In this document: positions 50,922 to 58,681 of the stretch, in pieces
Layout: each line of letters begins with the position of its first letter
How positions within the stretch are numbered: the stretch's first letter is position 1
NCBI GenBank assembly: GCA_001305055.1
Contig: BBZX01000006.1
Coordinates: 124,001 to 188,000, forward strand
DNA from: Clostridia bacterium UC5.1-1C12
GTDB taxonomy: Bacteria > Bacillota_I > Bacilli_A > Erysipelotrichales > Erysipelotrichaceae
Reading direction: 5' to 3'
Length of the DNA stretch: 64,000 bases
The notes under the pieces: model-generated
Databases searched by the model: none
What the model was told of the DNA's origin: nothing
Seen by the model: the letters and a program-made list of their open reading frames with translations, nothing else
Program-made: the position numbers and the translations under genes

Positions 50922-51106
50922 TATAAATAAGCACATGCGCTTATGCCTATTTTCTGATTTCATTAATAAGGGAAGAATATCTAAAGGATCATCGGTATCA
51001 ACAGCATACTGAGCCCTTCCCTTTACGTTGTTTAACAATGTCAGTGTATCACGATTCCGTTAAGCTGCCGATGCTTATACTAAAGACTTGCTTATATCTA
51101 AGCATT

Positions 51107-51133
51107 AAAAAACTGAATCTGAAGATTCAGTTT
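51107..51133 (-). terminator. Terminator of the EIIB-EIIC-peptidase operon
   Basis: AAACTGAATC (51110-51119) pairs with GATTCAGTTT (51124-51133); on the minus strand a T run follows (51112-51107). It lies 9 bases after the M20 dipeptidase stop. The 185 bases between this and the regulator terminator hold no gene that I can see. Confidence 0.88.
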
Positions 51134-51141
51134 GTTCATGA

Positions 51142-52260
51142 TTACCAAGGTTTAATATTTTTATCCATCTGTGACAGTTTATACAATGACCAAGCATATA
51201 CTTTGGCGCATGTTACCAAATCATCGATATCAATCCATTCATTCGGCTGGTGAGCGATCCCCACTTGTCCCGGGAAGCTAGGTCCATAAGGAATGATGGT
51301 CTGACAAACATGTGCATAAGTGCCGCCGGTCGTTGTCGTTGGCTTCACAGTGCTGCCCATAACTTGCGCATAAGCCTCACTCATGGTCTGAACCAGCCAG
51401 CAGTTTGGATCATGGAGGACAACACCGCTGTCGCTGATTAGTTCAACTTTCATACCAGCCGCTTTGCTGCGGATCTGATTAATAATGGCAGTCATATCGC
51501 ACGTTGGATAACTGAGCGCAAATTGAATACCGAGCTGATCATCGTCAAGAATCAAATTCTTGCCGCGGAGTATCATTTCCCCAAAATGCTGATCACTGAC
51601 ATTGATGCCAAGGCGATCACCGTTTGCTTTGGCATTCATGAAATATTCATTGATAAAGGGAACCGCTGACTCTTTACTGCCAATAACCCGCACGACTGCG
51701 CGGCCACGTTCACCATAGATTGCCGGAAATTTATTATCCGGAGTAAACCCCATTAGTGGTGCTTTTTCATGTTCCAGATAATAACGGCAGTCAGCCATGC
51801 CGGTTTCTTCATTTGTACCAAAAATCACACGAATCGGTATGTTTGGTTTAATGCCTAACTTCTTTAATGCCAGCATGCCATAGAAAGCCGCAAATAAAGG
51901 GCCTTTATTATCCAATGCACCGCGTCCCCAGATACGATTCTCAGCGACTGTCGCAGAAAAAGCCGGATAGCGCCAGCCATCGCCAATCTCCACGACATCA
52001 AGATGTCCCATGACGCCGATATAGCTTTCACCTTCACCATACTGTCCGTAGCCCATATAGCCATCGACATTTTTAGTAATCAGCCCTTCCCGCTCGGCAA
52101 TTGATAACGCTTTTAAAAGCGCTTCATTGACACCCGCACCAAACGGCATGCCAGGCTTTGCCTCACTTCGCTGTGAATCAATCTGTACCACTGTACAGAT
52201 ATCCTCAATCATCTGATTCTTTAATTCATCAATCATCGCAAACAATTGTTCTTTTTCCAT
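51142..52260 (-). CDS. M20-family dipeptidase, PepV-like
   Basis: About 372 residues, shorter than typical PepV (about 470). IGVMGHLDVVEIGDGW gives the first His and Asp metal ligands, WGRGALDNKGPLFAAFYGML the bridging Asp, and IFGTNEETGMADCRYYL the catalytic Glu pair; GTYAHVCQTIIPYGPSFPG is near the C-terminus with the last His after it. It hydrolyses short peptides in the cytoplasm. ATG 52260 follows GAGGAACCT. It is the last gene of the PTS-peptidase operon, 10 bases after the M42 stop. Confidence 0.9.
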   Translation of the reverse strand: MEKEQLFAMIDELKNQMIEDICTVVQIDSQRSEAKPGMPFGAGVNEALLKALSIAEREGLITKNVDGYMGYGQYGEGESYIGVMGHLDVVEIGDGWRYPAFSATVAENRIWGRGALDNKGPLFAAFYGMLALKKLGIKPNIPIRVIFGTNEETGMADCRYYLEHEKAPLMGFTPDNKFPAIYGERGRAVVRVIGSKESAVPFINEYFMNAKANGDRLGINVSDQHFGEMILRGKNLILDDDQLGIQFALSYPTCDMTAIINQIRSKAAGMKVELISDSGVVLHDPNCWLVQTMSEAYAQVMGSTVKPTTTTGGTYAHVCQTIIPYGPSFPGQVGIAHQPNEWIDIDDLVTCAKVYAWSLYKLSQMDKNIKPW

Positions 52261-52270
52261 AGGTTCCTCA

Positions 52271-53332
52271 CTAAGCGCAGATCGATTCAAAGGTCTGCTG
52301 ATCCATCGCACATAAGATATAAGTCAATAAATCTACACAAGCCTCAAGATCCTGCTTATGAATGATCGACTGATTCGTATGCATATAACGAATCGGAATT
52401 GATAATGTCATATTAACGATGCCTTCAAAACTTTTATGAATATTGCCTGAATCCGTACCACCGCCGTTAAATACCGCATATTGATAAGGAATCCCCTGTT
52501 CCTTACATACCTTTTCTACATAGCGGATTAAGCCGCGATGATAAACGGTATTGGAATCCAGCATCGAGATAACGACACCGCCGCCCAGCTTGCAGCTGTT
52601 TGTATTGGCAGGTGTATCGCCTGCCAGTGTTGTATCAATCGCAAAGGCAAGATCCGGATGCATCAGATCGGTACTTGTACGGGCACCGCGCAGTCCCGGT
52701 TCTTCCTGTACTGTACAGGCGAAACTCAGCGGTACATGTTTCTTCCCCCTTAATCTTTCCAACACATAAAGGCCCACCGCGCAGCTTGCGCGATTATCAA
52801 AAGCCTTGCCGGCCAGATAATTGGGATTATTCATCACTCTGAAATTCATATCAGGTACCACCATATCGCCGATTCTGATTCCCAGCGCTTCAGCTTCTTT
52901 CTTGTCAGCAACCCCTAAATCAAGATAGATTGCTTCCATCGCCAAGGTCTTAGCCCGCTGCTCAGAAGGCATGCCATGGGTTGCCGGGCTGCCGATAAAA
53001 CCTTTAATCTTTTGACCATCTTGAGTGATTACATTAAAATCATGCCCCGGCAGCATATGCGTCCACCAGCTCCCCACCGGCATCAATCGAAGAGTTCCGC
53101 TTTCCTCTATATCCTTCACAAAAAAGCCAACCTCATCTGCATGCGTCGCCAGCATGGTTTTAGGACCTGTTTCATCATCCCCCTTACTCCCAATCACTGA
53201 CCCAAGACCATCATGGAGCACACGATCCACATACGGCTGCATATATGCTTCAAGCTGTGAACATACCGCTTCCTCACAAGAGGAAATACCGGCTGCCTCA
53301 CTTAATGTTTTTAATATTTCCAGATCAATCAT
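52271..53332 (-). CDS. M42-family metallo-aminopeptidase (intact active site)
   Basis: About 353 residues. All five metal ligands expected for M42 enzymes are visible: His64 in LATHADEVGF, Asp in GKAFDNRASC, the Glu pair in VQEEPGLRGA (catalytic Glu and metal Glu), Asp in FAIDTTLAGD, and His in IRYMHTNQS. The enzyme forms large oligomeric shells that trim peptides in the cytoplasm; FrvX-type members sit in PTS operons. ATG 53332 overlaps the stop of the M42-like gene before it. Confidence 0.93.
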   Translation of the reverse strand: MIDLEILKTLSEAAGISSCEEAVCSQLEAYMQPYVDRVLHDGLGSVIGSKGDDETGPKTMLATHADEVGFFVKDIEESGTLRLMPVGSWWTHMLPGHDFNVITQDGQKIKGFIGSPATHGMPSEQRAKTLAMEAIYLDLGVADKKEAEALGIRIGDMVVPDMNFRVMNNPNYLAGKAFDNRASCAVGLYVLERLRGKKHVPLSFACTVQEEPGLRGARTSTDLMHPDLAFAIDTTLAGDTPANTNSCKLGGGVVISMLDSNTVYHRGLIRYVEKVCKEQGIPYQYAVFNGGGTDSGNIHKSFEGIVNMTLSIPIRYMHTNQSIIHKQDLEACVDLLTYILCAMDQQTFESICA

Positions 53333-54368
53333 AGCATACCCCATAGCCGAAGCTTTCGATGTCCTCACTGCTTAAGCCTGATAAATATTTTACTAATTCA
53401 TTTTTTAAACATTCCGCATCATTTAGATCGGCCAAGATATGATTGCTGCCAAGATGACTCATGGCAATACCGAGTGACAGCGTTGGCGTTCCCTTTAATG
53501 TCTTATGAATAAATGAACCATCATTGCCATAGATGCCAAGATATTCCTGACAAGGCTTTACCTTATCCATAAAATCATGAAGCAGGCGTTTGCCAGGCAG
53601 CATCTGCTTATCATAAACTCCCACCGTAACACCTTTACCGCGTTGGGCAGCCGGCTGTGAGTTGGCGGTATCAAAACCAGTCAATACCAAAGCCGCATCT
53701 GGCTGTATCACATAGGTTGCGGTCTTACTGCCACGCCAGCCGATTACCGACTGTGCAATACCGCCCATCGCTAAATGATAATCAAGCTCACTCTCCTGCA
53801 GCGCTTGCGATAATTCAATCATCACCTCAAGCATTAAACGGTTATTTAATGCCTTCCCCATTGCACAATGTTCATTCAGCATTGTGAAATCACCTTTGAT
53901 TAATGCTAAATCACCAATTGTAAATGTATTGCATGCTTCTTCATAACCCGTTCCCATATCCAAGATCAAGTCTTCCATCTTTATCTGATTCGCTGCTGAT
54001 TCCATGAATTTGATTTTATCGCAGCCAATGATACCGGTGAAGCATTGATGCTCTCTTGTATATACGCAAACCTGCTGATGTAAAAGACTAGCCGGTGACA
54101 ATGCTTCAAGCGGCACAAATTTTAATTTTCCGTCAGGCAGAATCTCACTGACCATTAAACCTTCTTCATCAAGACTTGCCGCCAGCATCAGTGTTTTTGC
54201 CTTTGGATTCCGGCTGAGTTTTAGTGCAAACAGAGAACCCAGACGATCGCTCACCCATTCATCTGCAATCAAATTCTTTTTTAATAAAGCTCTGACATCC
54301 TGTTCCTCACCGCTCACACCCATCGCATTGACTAAAGCCTCAAGCCGTTCAATATACTGTTTTTTCAT
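53325..54368 (-). CDS. M42-like paralogue without metal ligands (probable pseudoenzyme)
   Basis: About 347 residues, clearly related to its downstream neighbour and similar in length, but the active-site positions differ: the metal His becomes Ser65 (LAASLDEEG), GKAFDNR becomes GKALNNR, the Glu pair VQEEPGLRG becomes AQSVIGWRG, the next metal Asp becomes Thr, and the final metal His becomes Gly (MSHLGSN). The frame is unbroken, so it is kept as a protein. A role as a partner or regulatory subunit of the active M42 peptidase, or a peptide-binding protein, is inferred. ATG 54368 has AAAGGAC upstream. Confidence 0.85.
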   Translation of the reverse strand: MKKQYIERLEALVNAMGVSGEEQDVRALLKKNLIADEWVSDRLGSLFALKLSRNPKAKTLMLAASLDEEGLMVSEILPDGKLKFVPLEALSPASLLHQQVCVYTREHQCFTGIIGCDKIKFMESAANQIKMEDLILDMGTGYEEACNTFTIGDLALIKGDFTMLNEHCAMGKALNNRLMLEVMIELSQALQESELDYHLAMGGIAQSVIGWRGSKTATYVIQPDAALVLTGFDTANSQPAAQRGKGVTVGVYDKQMLPGKRLLHDFMDKVKPCQEYLGIYGNDGSFIHKTLKGTPTLSLGIAMSHLGSNHILADLNDAECLKNELVKYLSGLSSEDIESFGYGVCYD

Positions 54369-54386
54369 TAGTGTCCTTTCTTTACA

Positions 54387-54413
54387 AAAACCAGCCGTTG
54401 CTCGACTGGTTTT
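54387..54413 (-). terminator. Intra-operon hairpin before the M42-like gene
   Basis: AAAACCAG (54387-54394) pairs with CTGGTTTT (54406-54413). On the minus strand TTTTTG follows. It may reduce transcription from the PTS and GrdB-like genes into the three peptidase genes. Confidence 0.6.
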
Positions 54414-54417
54414 CATT

Positions 54418-54942
54418 TTAGTAACAATTTCTAGTTTTTATTCCTTCTACGTGTTCCGGATGATTCACTTCTGCATCGATTAATTCACATAAATTCTCAA
54501 GTGAATCCTTTAAACCGATACCACCCTTTTTAGGCATTTTCACAATTGGAATCAATGACGCGTACTGATCAATGGTTGTCGAGTTTTCCGCTGACATCAT
54601 CGCGCATGATCTGATTGTGGTATTTTCCAGTATGGATTTAGCACACAACGCACACATAAGTGAATACTCTTCGAAATTAAAGCCAGGTCCGCATACAACA
54701 TAATCAGGGTTTAGCTTCTTAGCCATTGCGGTCATTTTTTTCACTACTTCTTCCTGATGATCTTTGAAATAGCCAACTCCGCAATATAGAGTTGCGATAA
54801 CCTCAGCCCCGATCTTTTTGAAATATGGCTCCATCATCTCACCGGTACCGATGATACCCTTTTTAGCTGTAAGCTCAACATTCGGATTACTCTTACCGCC
54901 GGCACCTGCAAGACCTGAGTCAAATATCAATAGGACTTTCAT
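54418..54942 (-). CDS. Stand-alone GrdB-like N-terminal domain protein
   Basis: A 174-residue cytoplasmic protein resembling the N-terminal region of glycine/betaine/D-proline reductase B subunits: TLYCGVGYFKDH (compare CGDNYF), DYVVCGPGFNFEEYSLMCALCAKSI (compare GPAFNAGRYG) and SCAMMSAENSTTID (compare TAMxxENPG). The selenocysteine-containing C-terminal part of GrdB is absent and no in-frame TGA is present. It is one base from the EIIC stop, within a PTS operon. The function is unknown; it could bind an amino-acid-like carbonyl substrate. Confidence 0.7.
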   Translation of the reverse strand: MKVLLIFDSGLAGAGGKSNPNVELTAKKGIIGTGEMMEPYFKKIGAEVIATLYCGVGYFKDHQEEVVKKMTAMAKKLNPDYVVCGPGFNFEEYSLMCALCAKSILENTTIRSCAMMSAENSTTIDQYASLIPIVKMPKKGGIGLKDSLENLCELIDAEVNHPEHVEGIKTRNCY

Positions 54943-54943
54943 A

Positions 54944-56285
54944 TTACTCTAAAACGAGATCATCAAATGAAAGATCATCAAGTTCATCTGATTCATTCGC
55001 TGTAATTGCTTCTTCTTCCAAATATTTGCGGTCAAGCATTTTCAGGAATGGGAAGTAGATTGCCATATCCATCGCTAATTGTGCAAGCTGGAACAGTGAA
55101 GCTACAAAGCTTCCGGTAACCAGCCAGCCTGAGAATAAGATGGGTGTTGTCCATGGCAGCTGCACACCGGCAGTAATCGGCAGGATACCAATCGATGTCG
55201 CAATCGTAGCCGTGATTGTATTTAATACTGGTACGAAGATAAACGGCACCGCCATCAATGGATTTAATACGATAGGCAGACCGAAGATGATCGGTTCATT
55301 GATACCGAAAATCGCTGCCGGCAGAGAAAGTCTTCCTAATGTTTTAATGCGGTTTGATTTACCAGTAAAGGCCATCAGAATAACTAAACCTAAGGTAGAA
55401 CCGCCGCCGCCATAGTTACAGAAGAAATCAGAGAAAGCAGAAGTGAAGACATTGGTCATTGCGATACCGGCCTTAGCTGCTTCATAGTTTTCTTGAGTCA
55501 GTACCTTATGAATCGGCGCAAAATGGTATTTGTAACCGCTGGTCCATTAATACCAAAGAACCAGAATAAAGTTGATAAGAACTGATAAATGACTTCAAAT
55601 AGATTGGAACGTCCAAGACCTACTAACGGTGCCTGCAAGACTTCATAGATGAACGCATGAGCACTGCCGTAAGCCGTATTCGTGAAAATAATATTTACAA
55701 GAAAGAAGTAACCATTGCGAAAGCAGCTGGAATCAATGCCGCAAAGGAATCCATAACCGCCGGCGGAACACCGTCAGGCAGCTTGATAACCAGTTTCTTG
55801 CGCATTGCCCAAGCAAAGATTGACACCGAAAGAATTGCTGTAATCATAGATAAGAACATACCTGATGTACCAAGATTACCGAAAGAGAAACCGCTGAATG
55901 CCTTACCGGCTTCATTTACATAAGCAATATGTGTCTTTGGTGTGATAATCAGGAAGCAAGTCAGTGCAACTACACCGCCGGCAATCTTATCGACGCCTTT
56001 TTCACGGGCATAACAATAACCGATTGATAAGACACCTGTCAGCGCTACAACATCAAAGGTAGATGAAGTAACTGCGTCAAGATAAGTTTCCCAGCCTTCA
56101 CCAAATACACTGGCAACCATTTCTGACCAGCCAGTGATCGGGAAATTGGATATTAATAAGAATATTGAACCTACGATTACAATTGGTACTGTAATCAGGA
56201 AACCATCACGAATCGCACTTAATATTTTGTTTTTAGATAAAGCATCAGCAACCGGTGATAAGTATTTTTCTAATTTATCAAACAT
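54944..56285 (-). CDS. PTS lactose/cellobiose-family EIIC component (two frame breaks)
   Basis: About 447 residues, the normal length for this class. MFDKLEKYLSPVADALSKNKILSAIRDGFLITVPI, read in pieces, begins the typical EIIC N-terminus; FGINGPAVTNTIFAPIH and SLPAAIFGINEPIIFGLPIVLNP are the substrate-channel motifs. Frames join by adding one base at 55702-55704 and one at 55520-55523. It moves a disaccharide-like substrate across the membrane and works with EIIB just upstream and EIIA at 44702-45013. Confidence 0.9.
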
Positions 56286-56305
56286 TTATTTCGCCTCGCT
56301 CTCTT

Positions 56306-56610
56306 TCATTTTTTGATAGCGGCTTTCAATACCCGTTCCCCATTCATTGAACCATAGTCTGTACTGTCAATGACAAAAATTGGGTGCCCCAAATGCCCAT
56401 ATCTTTCGACAACCTTTTCATACAGATATTTAACCTGCGGACCTAACAGAATGCAGTCCGGATTAAATTCTGCGATAATGTTGTCCATTTTAGAGTCAGG
56501 AAATGCTTTTACTTCAATTGGTAAATTGTGTTCTTCAGCTACTTTTGCATCTTGCTAGCTAACAATGAAGTAGACATCCCTGCATTACAAAATAAATAAA
56601 CTCTACGCAT
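56306..56610 (-). CDS. PTS lactose/cellobiose-family EIIB component (one frame break)
   Basis: About 101 residues. MRRVYLFCNAGMSTSLLASKM places the phosphorylated Cys at residue 8 in the P-loop-like CNAGMSTS motif of cellobiose-type EIIB. Adding one base in the TTTT at 56543-56546 joins it to VAEEHNLPIEVKAFP and the rest. AAGGAGGATATG precedes ATG 56610. It is the first gene of the operon, 20 bases before EIIC. Confidence 0.9.
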
Positions 56611-56637
56611 AATTCATATCCTCCTTTGGCTGATTCA

Positions 56638-56693
56638 AGTATATCTCAGCAAAGGAAGCGTTATCATCAATTCTGTTTCCGTGCATTAGGAAA
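56638..56693 (-). promoter_or_regulatory. Operator, promoter and cre-like site of the EIIB operon
   Basis: TTTCCG-TGCATT-AGGAAA (one mismatch to the shared operator) lies at 56676-56693, 32 bases from TATACT (56643-56638) on the minus strand. Between them, AGGAAGCGTTATCA at 56653-56666 matches 12 of 14 cre positions and would cover the -35 area. This suggests activation by the LicR-type protein and repression by CcpA. Confidence 0.7.
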
Positions 56694-56743
56694 TGGTAAA
56701 CCTGATTGCGGAAATCGGTTTCCTTACTTTTTTCCTTATATAA

Positions 56744-56776
56744 TAAAAAAGCTGACTTGATCGATTTGTCAGCTTT
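56744..56776 (-). terminator. Terminator of the RDD gene
   Basis: On the minus strand AAAGCTGAC (56776-56768 side reads GTCAGCTTT on plus) pairs with GTCAGCTTT, 9 base pairs around an 11-base loop, followed by a T run at 56750-56745. It lies 9 bases beyond the stop. Confidence 0.88.
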
Positions 56777-56785
56777 GATAATTAC

Positions 56786-57402
56786 TTATAATGCTTTCTG
56801 AACTTTGCCGGGAACATAAATATCTTCCACATGCGTGTGTGAAATCCTGTCATGAATCATTCGGCTTTGATCCTTATCTCTTAACGCGAGCAATAAGGAT
56901 AATACACAGATGACTGCTACCGGACCGCTCAGCAGCATGTCCATCATGCCTGTATCAAATGGCAGATATTTTGTAATCAGCAATGTTTTGAATGTTGATG
57001 TGAAGAAATAGAAGGTTCCTTCTAAAACGAGACAGCCAAGCACAAAACGTACCAGCATTGTTTTAAATGTGACCTCACTATGATCATCATGGAATACTTT
57101 GATCTGAAGCATTCGCTGGGCAGGTGTCTGACCGATCCAGATACGGCATGGCACCCAGACATAATAGAATAAGAAAATAAGAAACAGAACAGCCATCAGT
57201 ATCCATGCTTGAGCGCTTGTCATTCCGTTAAGATTATACTGTACCTCAATCTGTCCTTGATTGAAAAACCATAGCACAGTGAGATTGCGATATTAGCCAG
57301 TACACCGGATAAATACCAATCAATACCAAATGCCAATACTCTTCTTATAAAATAGCCGCCCCGGCTTGAATTATTCTTTACAACCATTTTTTTCTTTGCC
57401 AT
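56786..57402 (-). CDS. RDD-family membrane protein (one frame break)
   Basis: About 205 residues. GGYFIRRVLAFGIDWYLSGVLA carries the R..D motif of the first RDD helix, and WIGQTPAQRMLQIKV matches the GxTxGKxxxxIxV loop of the family, with more helices following. Adding one base near 57280-57285 joins the two frames. The function is not known; some RDD proteins act in ion exchange. GGAGG precedes ATG 57402. It has its own promoter with the shared operator and its own terminator. Confidence 0.82.
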
Positions 57403-57427
57403 AGTACATCCTCCAGCTTATGCTTCT

Positions 57428-57485
57428 ATTATAAACGAAACAAGCTGAAAACGCTTAACTGCAATTTCCTAGCATTAGGAAATTG
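57428..57485 (-). promoter_or_regulatory. Operator and promoter of the RDD gene
   Basis: TTTCCT-AGCATT-AGGAAA at 57465-57482, with arms extended to 10 bases each (57462-57485), is the best palindrome of the set. TATAAT lies exactly 31 bases away at 57433-57428 on the minus strand, with no good -35 box. Confidence 0.8.
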
Positions 57486-57815
57486 TATCTATTTTAATTA
57501 AATATTATTGATCTGACAGGGTATCGCTGAAAGAAATTATTTGCATCCGCGCTGCCAGTAATACTCAGTTTTTGCATGCTGATTCACATGTCCTGTCCCA
57601 GAGCCAGAACAACCGACAAAAAAATCAATCTTTCGATTGATTCTTTAGTTAATAATATAACGCTAGATGTTTATAATTAAGGGGAAGAGAAAAATGGTTT
57701 TTCTGTGAATCTATTGTTATATCTAACAAATTAATAATCAGCTATTAACTTTGTCAACATCATTATACAACATAATTTCATAAATGTAACCATGAAAATC
57801 AAAAATTTATAAGAT
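57486..57815. other. Intergenic region with a terminator and an odd short frame
   Basis: A hairpin AATCAATC (57642-57635 on the minus strand) with GATTGATT followed by TTTTTT at about 57622-57617 is a good minus-strand terminator for the rqcP end of the pth-mfd-spoVT-rqcP unit, 174 bases beyond its stop. Just past it, a start-less frame at 57537-57644 reads VGCSGSGTGHVNQ and ends YYWQRGCK; it may be a gene remnant or chance. TTGACA near 57743-57738 could be a -35 box. I see no tRNA or known RNA. Confidence 0.45.
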
Positions 57816-58097
57816 TTATTCATTTTGCGTCGAAAAATCAAGATTTTCTGTTTTTTCTTCAATAATTTCAAACATTAAAGCCGCATCAGACTTAGAAACT
57901 TGCTTAGAAAGCATCAAAACTCTGACTGTCAGTTCACGATATCCGAAGACAATCGTTATGATATCCCCGACCTTGACCTCACTGCTCGGTTTCGCTATCT
58001 TACCATTGATCAGTACACGTTCATTATCAGCCAGTTCTTTTGAAACGGTTCGCCGCTTCAGAATTCTGGCAACTTTTAGGTACTTATCTAAACGCAT
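57816..58097 (-). CDS. rqcP: S4-domain ribosome-associated protein RqcP (YabO)
   Basis: About 93 residues. MRLDKYLKVARILKRRTVSKELADNERVLINGKIAKPSSEVKVGD, read in pieces, is the S4 RNA-binding domain of the YabO/RqcP family, which helps poly-alanine tailing in ribosome quality control. ATG 58097 is chosen because GAGGTG lies before it. It lies downstream of spoVT, as in the Bacillus cluster, but is followed by accessory genes rather than yabP. Confidence 0.9.
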   Translation of the reverse strand: MRLDKYLKVARILKRRTVSKELADNERVLINGKIAKPSSEVKVGDIITIVFGYRELTVRVLMLSKQVSKSDAALMFEIIEEKTENLDFSTQNE

Positions 58098-58124
58098 GCC
58101 ATCACCTCGCAACTATTTTAACAT

Positions 58125-58613
58125 TTAAACTTCATATTTGCGAGATAAAAGTTGCGCAAACGCCGCAACACAGCGATTCTCCTTCACATCCACAGGCTCA
58201 TTACTCAATAAAACAAAGCTGCCCTGCCAGTAGCTTTCAACCACAACAGGAAAGAAACAGCCATCATAAAGTGTCGCGTCATTCTCAAAAATCTTTTCCT
58301 TAGTAAAGGGAGTATCCCGATAAACGACCGCATGTGAGAACAATGATTTCACACAGGGCTGCTGGACTCCCGTTACCTCATCTTTAATAAACAGCACTTT
58401 CTTGTTTAATACACTCTGCAATGTTTCACACATATCCTGAATTTCTCGCATATGTTTATCAAGCAGTTCATATTTCTGCAGAATAATTTTATCATTTTCA
58501 ATATAAAACTCGATGGAATCGCCTTCTTTTAATCGATATTGTTTTCTGATCTCCTTGGGTATAACTAAACGTCCAAGATCATCTAAACGGCGAATGATAC
58601 CTGTTGCCTTCAT
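58125..58613 (-). CDS. spoVT: Stage V sporulation transcription factor SpoVT
   Basis: A 162-residue protein. MKATGIIRRLDDLGRLVIPKEIRKQYRLKEGDSIEFYIE, read in pieces, is the AbrB-type DNA-binding swapped-hairpin domain, and the remaining 110 residues fit the GAF-like C-terminal domain of SpoVT. It controls late forespore genes in spore-formers. GTTGC-CTTCAT spacing and the mfd and rqcP neighbours support the assignment. It is strong evidence that the organism forms spores. Confidence 0.93.
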   Translation of the reverse strand: MKATGIIRRLDDLGRLVIPKEIRKQYRLKEGDSIEFYIENDKIILQKYELLDKHMREIQDMCETLQSVLNKKVLFIKDEVTGVQQPCVKSLFSHAVVYRDTPFTKEKIFENDATLYDGCFFPVVVESYWQGSFVLLSNEPVDVKENRCVAAFAQLLSRKYEV

Positions 58614-58681
58614 TCATTCACACTCCTTGCACGTTTAGTATTGGCAAAGAATGAGCTTTTATAACCGATTAATGCAAAATT

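Noticed and set aside
50922..51106. A small RNA or gene in the gap after the LicR-type regulator
   Set aside because: No start with a ribosome binding site, no recognisable RNA fold, and terminators bound the gap on both sides.
53270..53287. A partial match to the shared operator (TTCCT...AGGAAA) inside the M42 gene
   Set aside because: The spacing is 5 rather than 6 bases, it lies in coding sequence and has no promoter boxes nearby; taken as chance.
53025..53375. Long open frames opposite to the M42, EIID and permease genes
   Set aside because: They lack ribosome binding sites and family motifs, and mirror strongly conserved genes on the other strand.
54418..54942. Selenocysteine in the GrdB-like protein
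   Set aside because: No in-frame TGA occurs before the stop, and no insertion-element-like hairpin was seen after one.
26200..57816. Prophage or integrative element as the source of the inserted region
   Set aside because: No integrase, transposase, tRNA site or flanking direct repeat was found; the region may have grown by other means.
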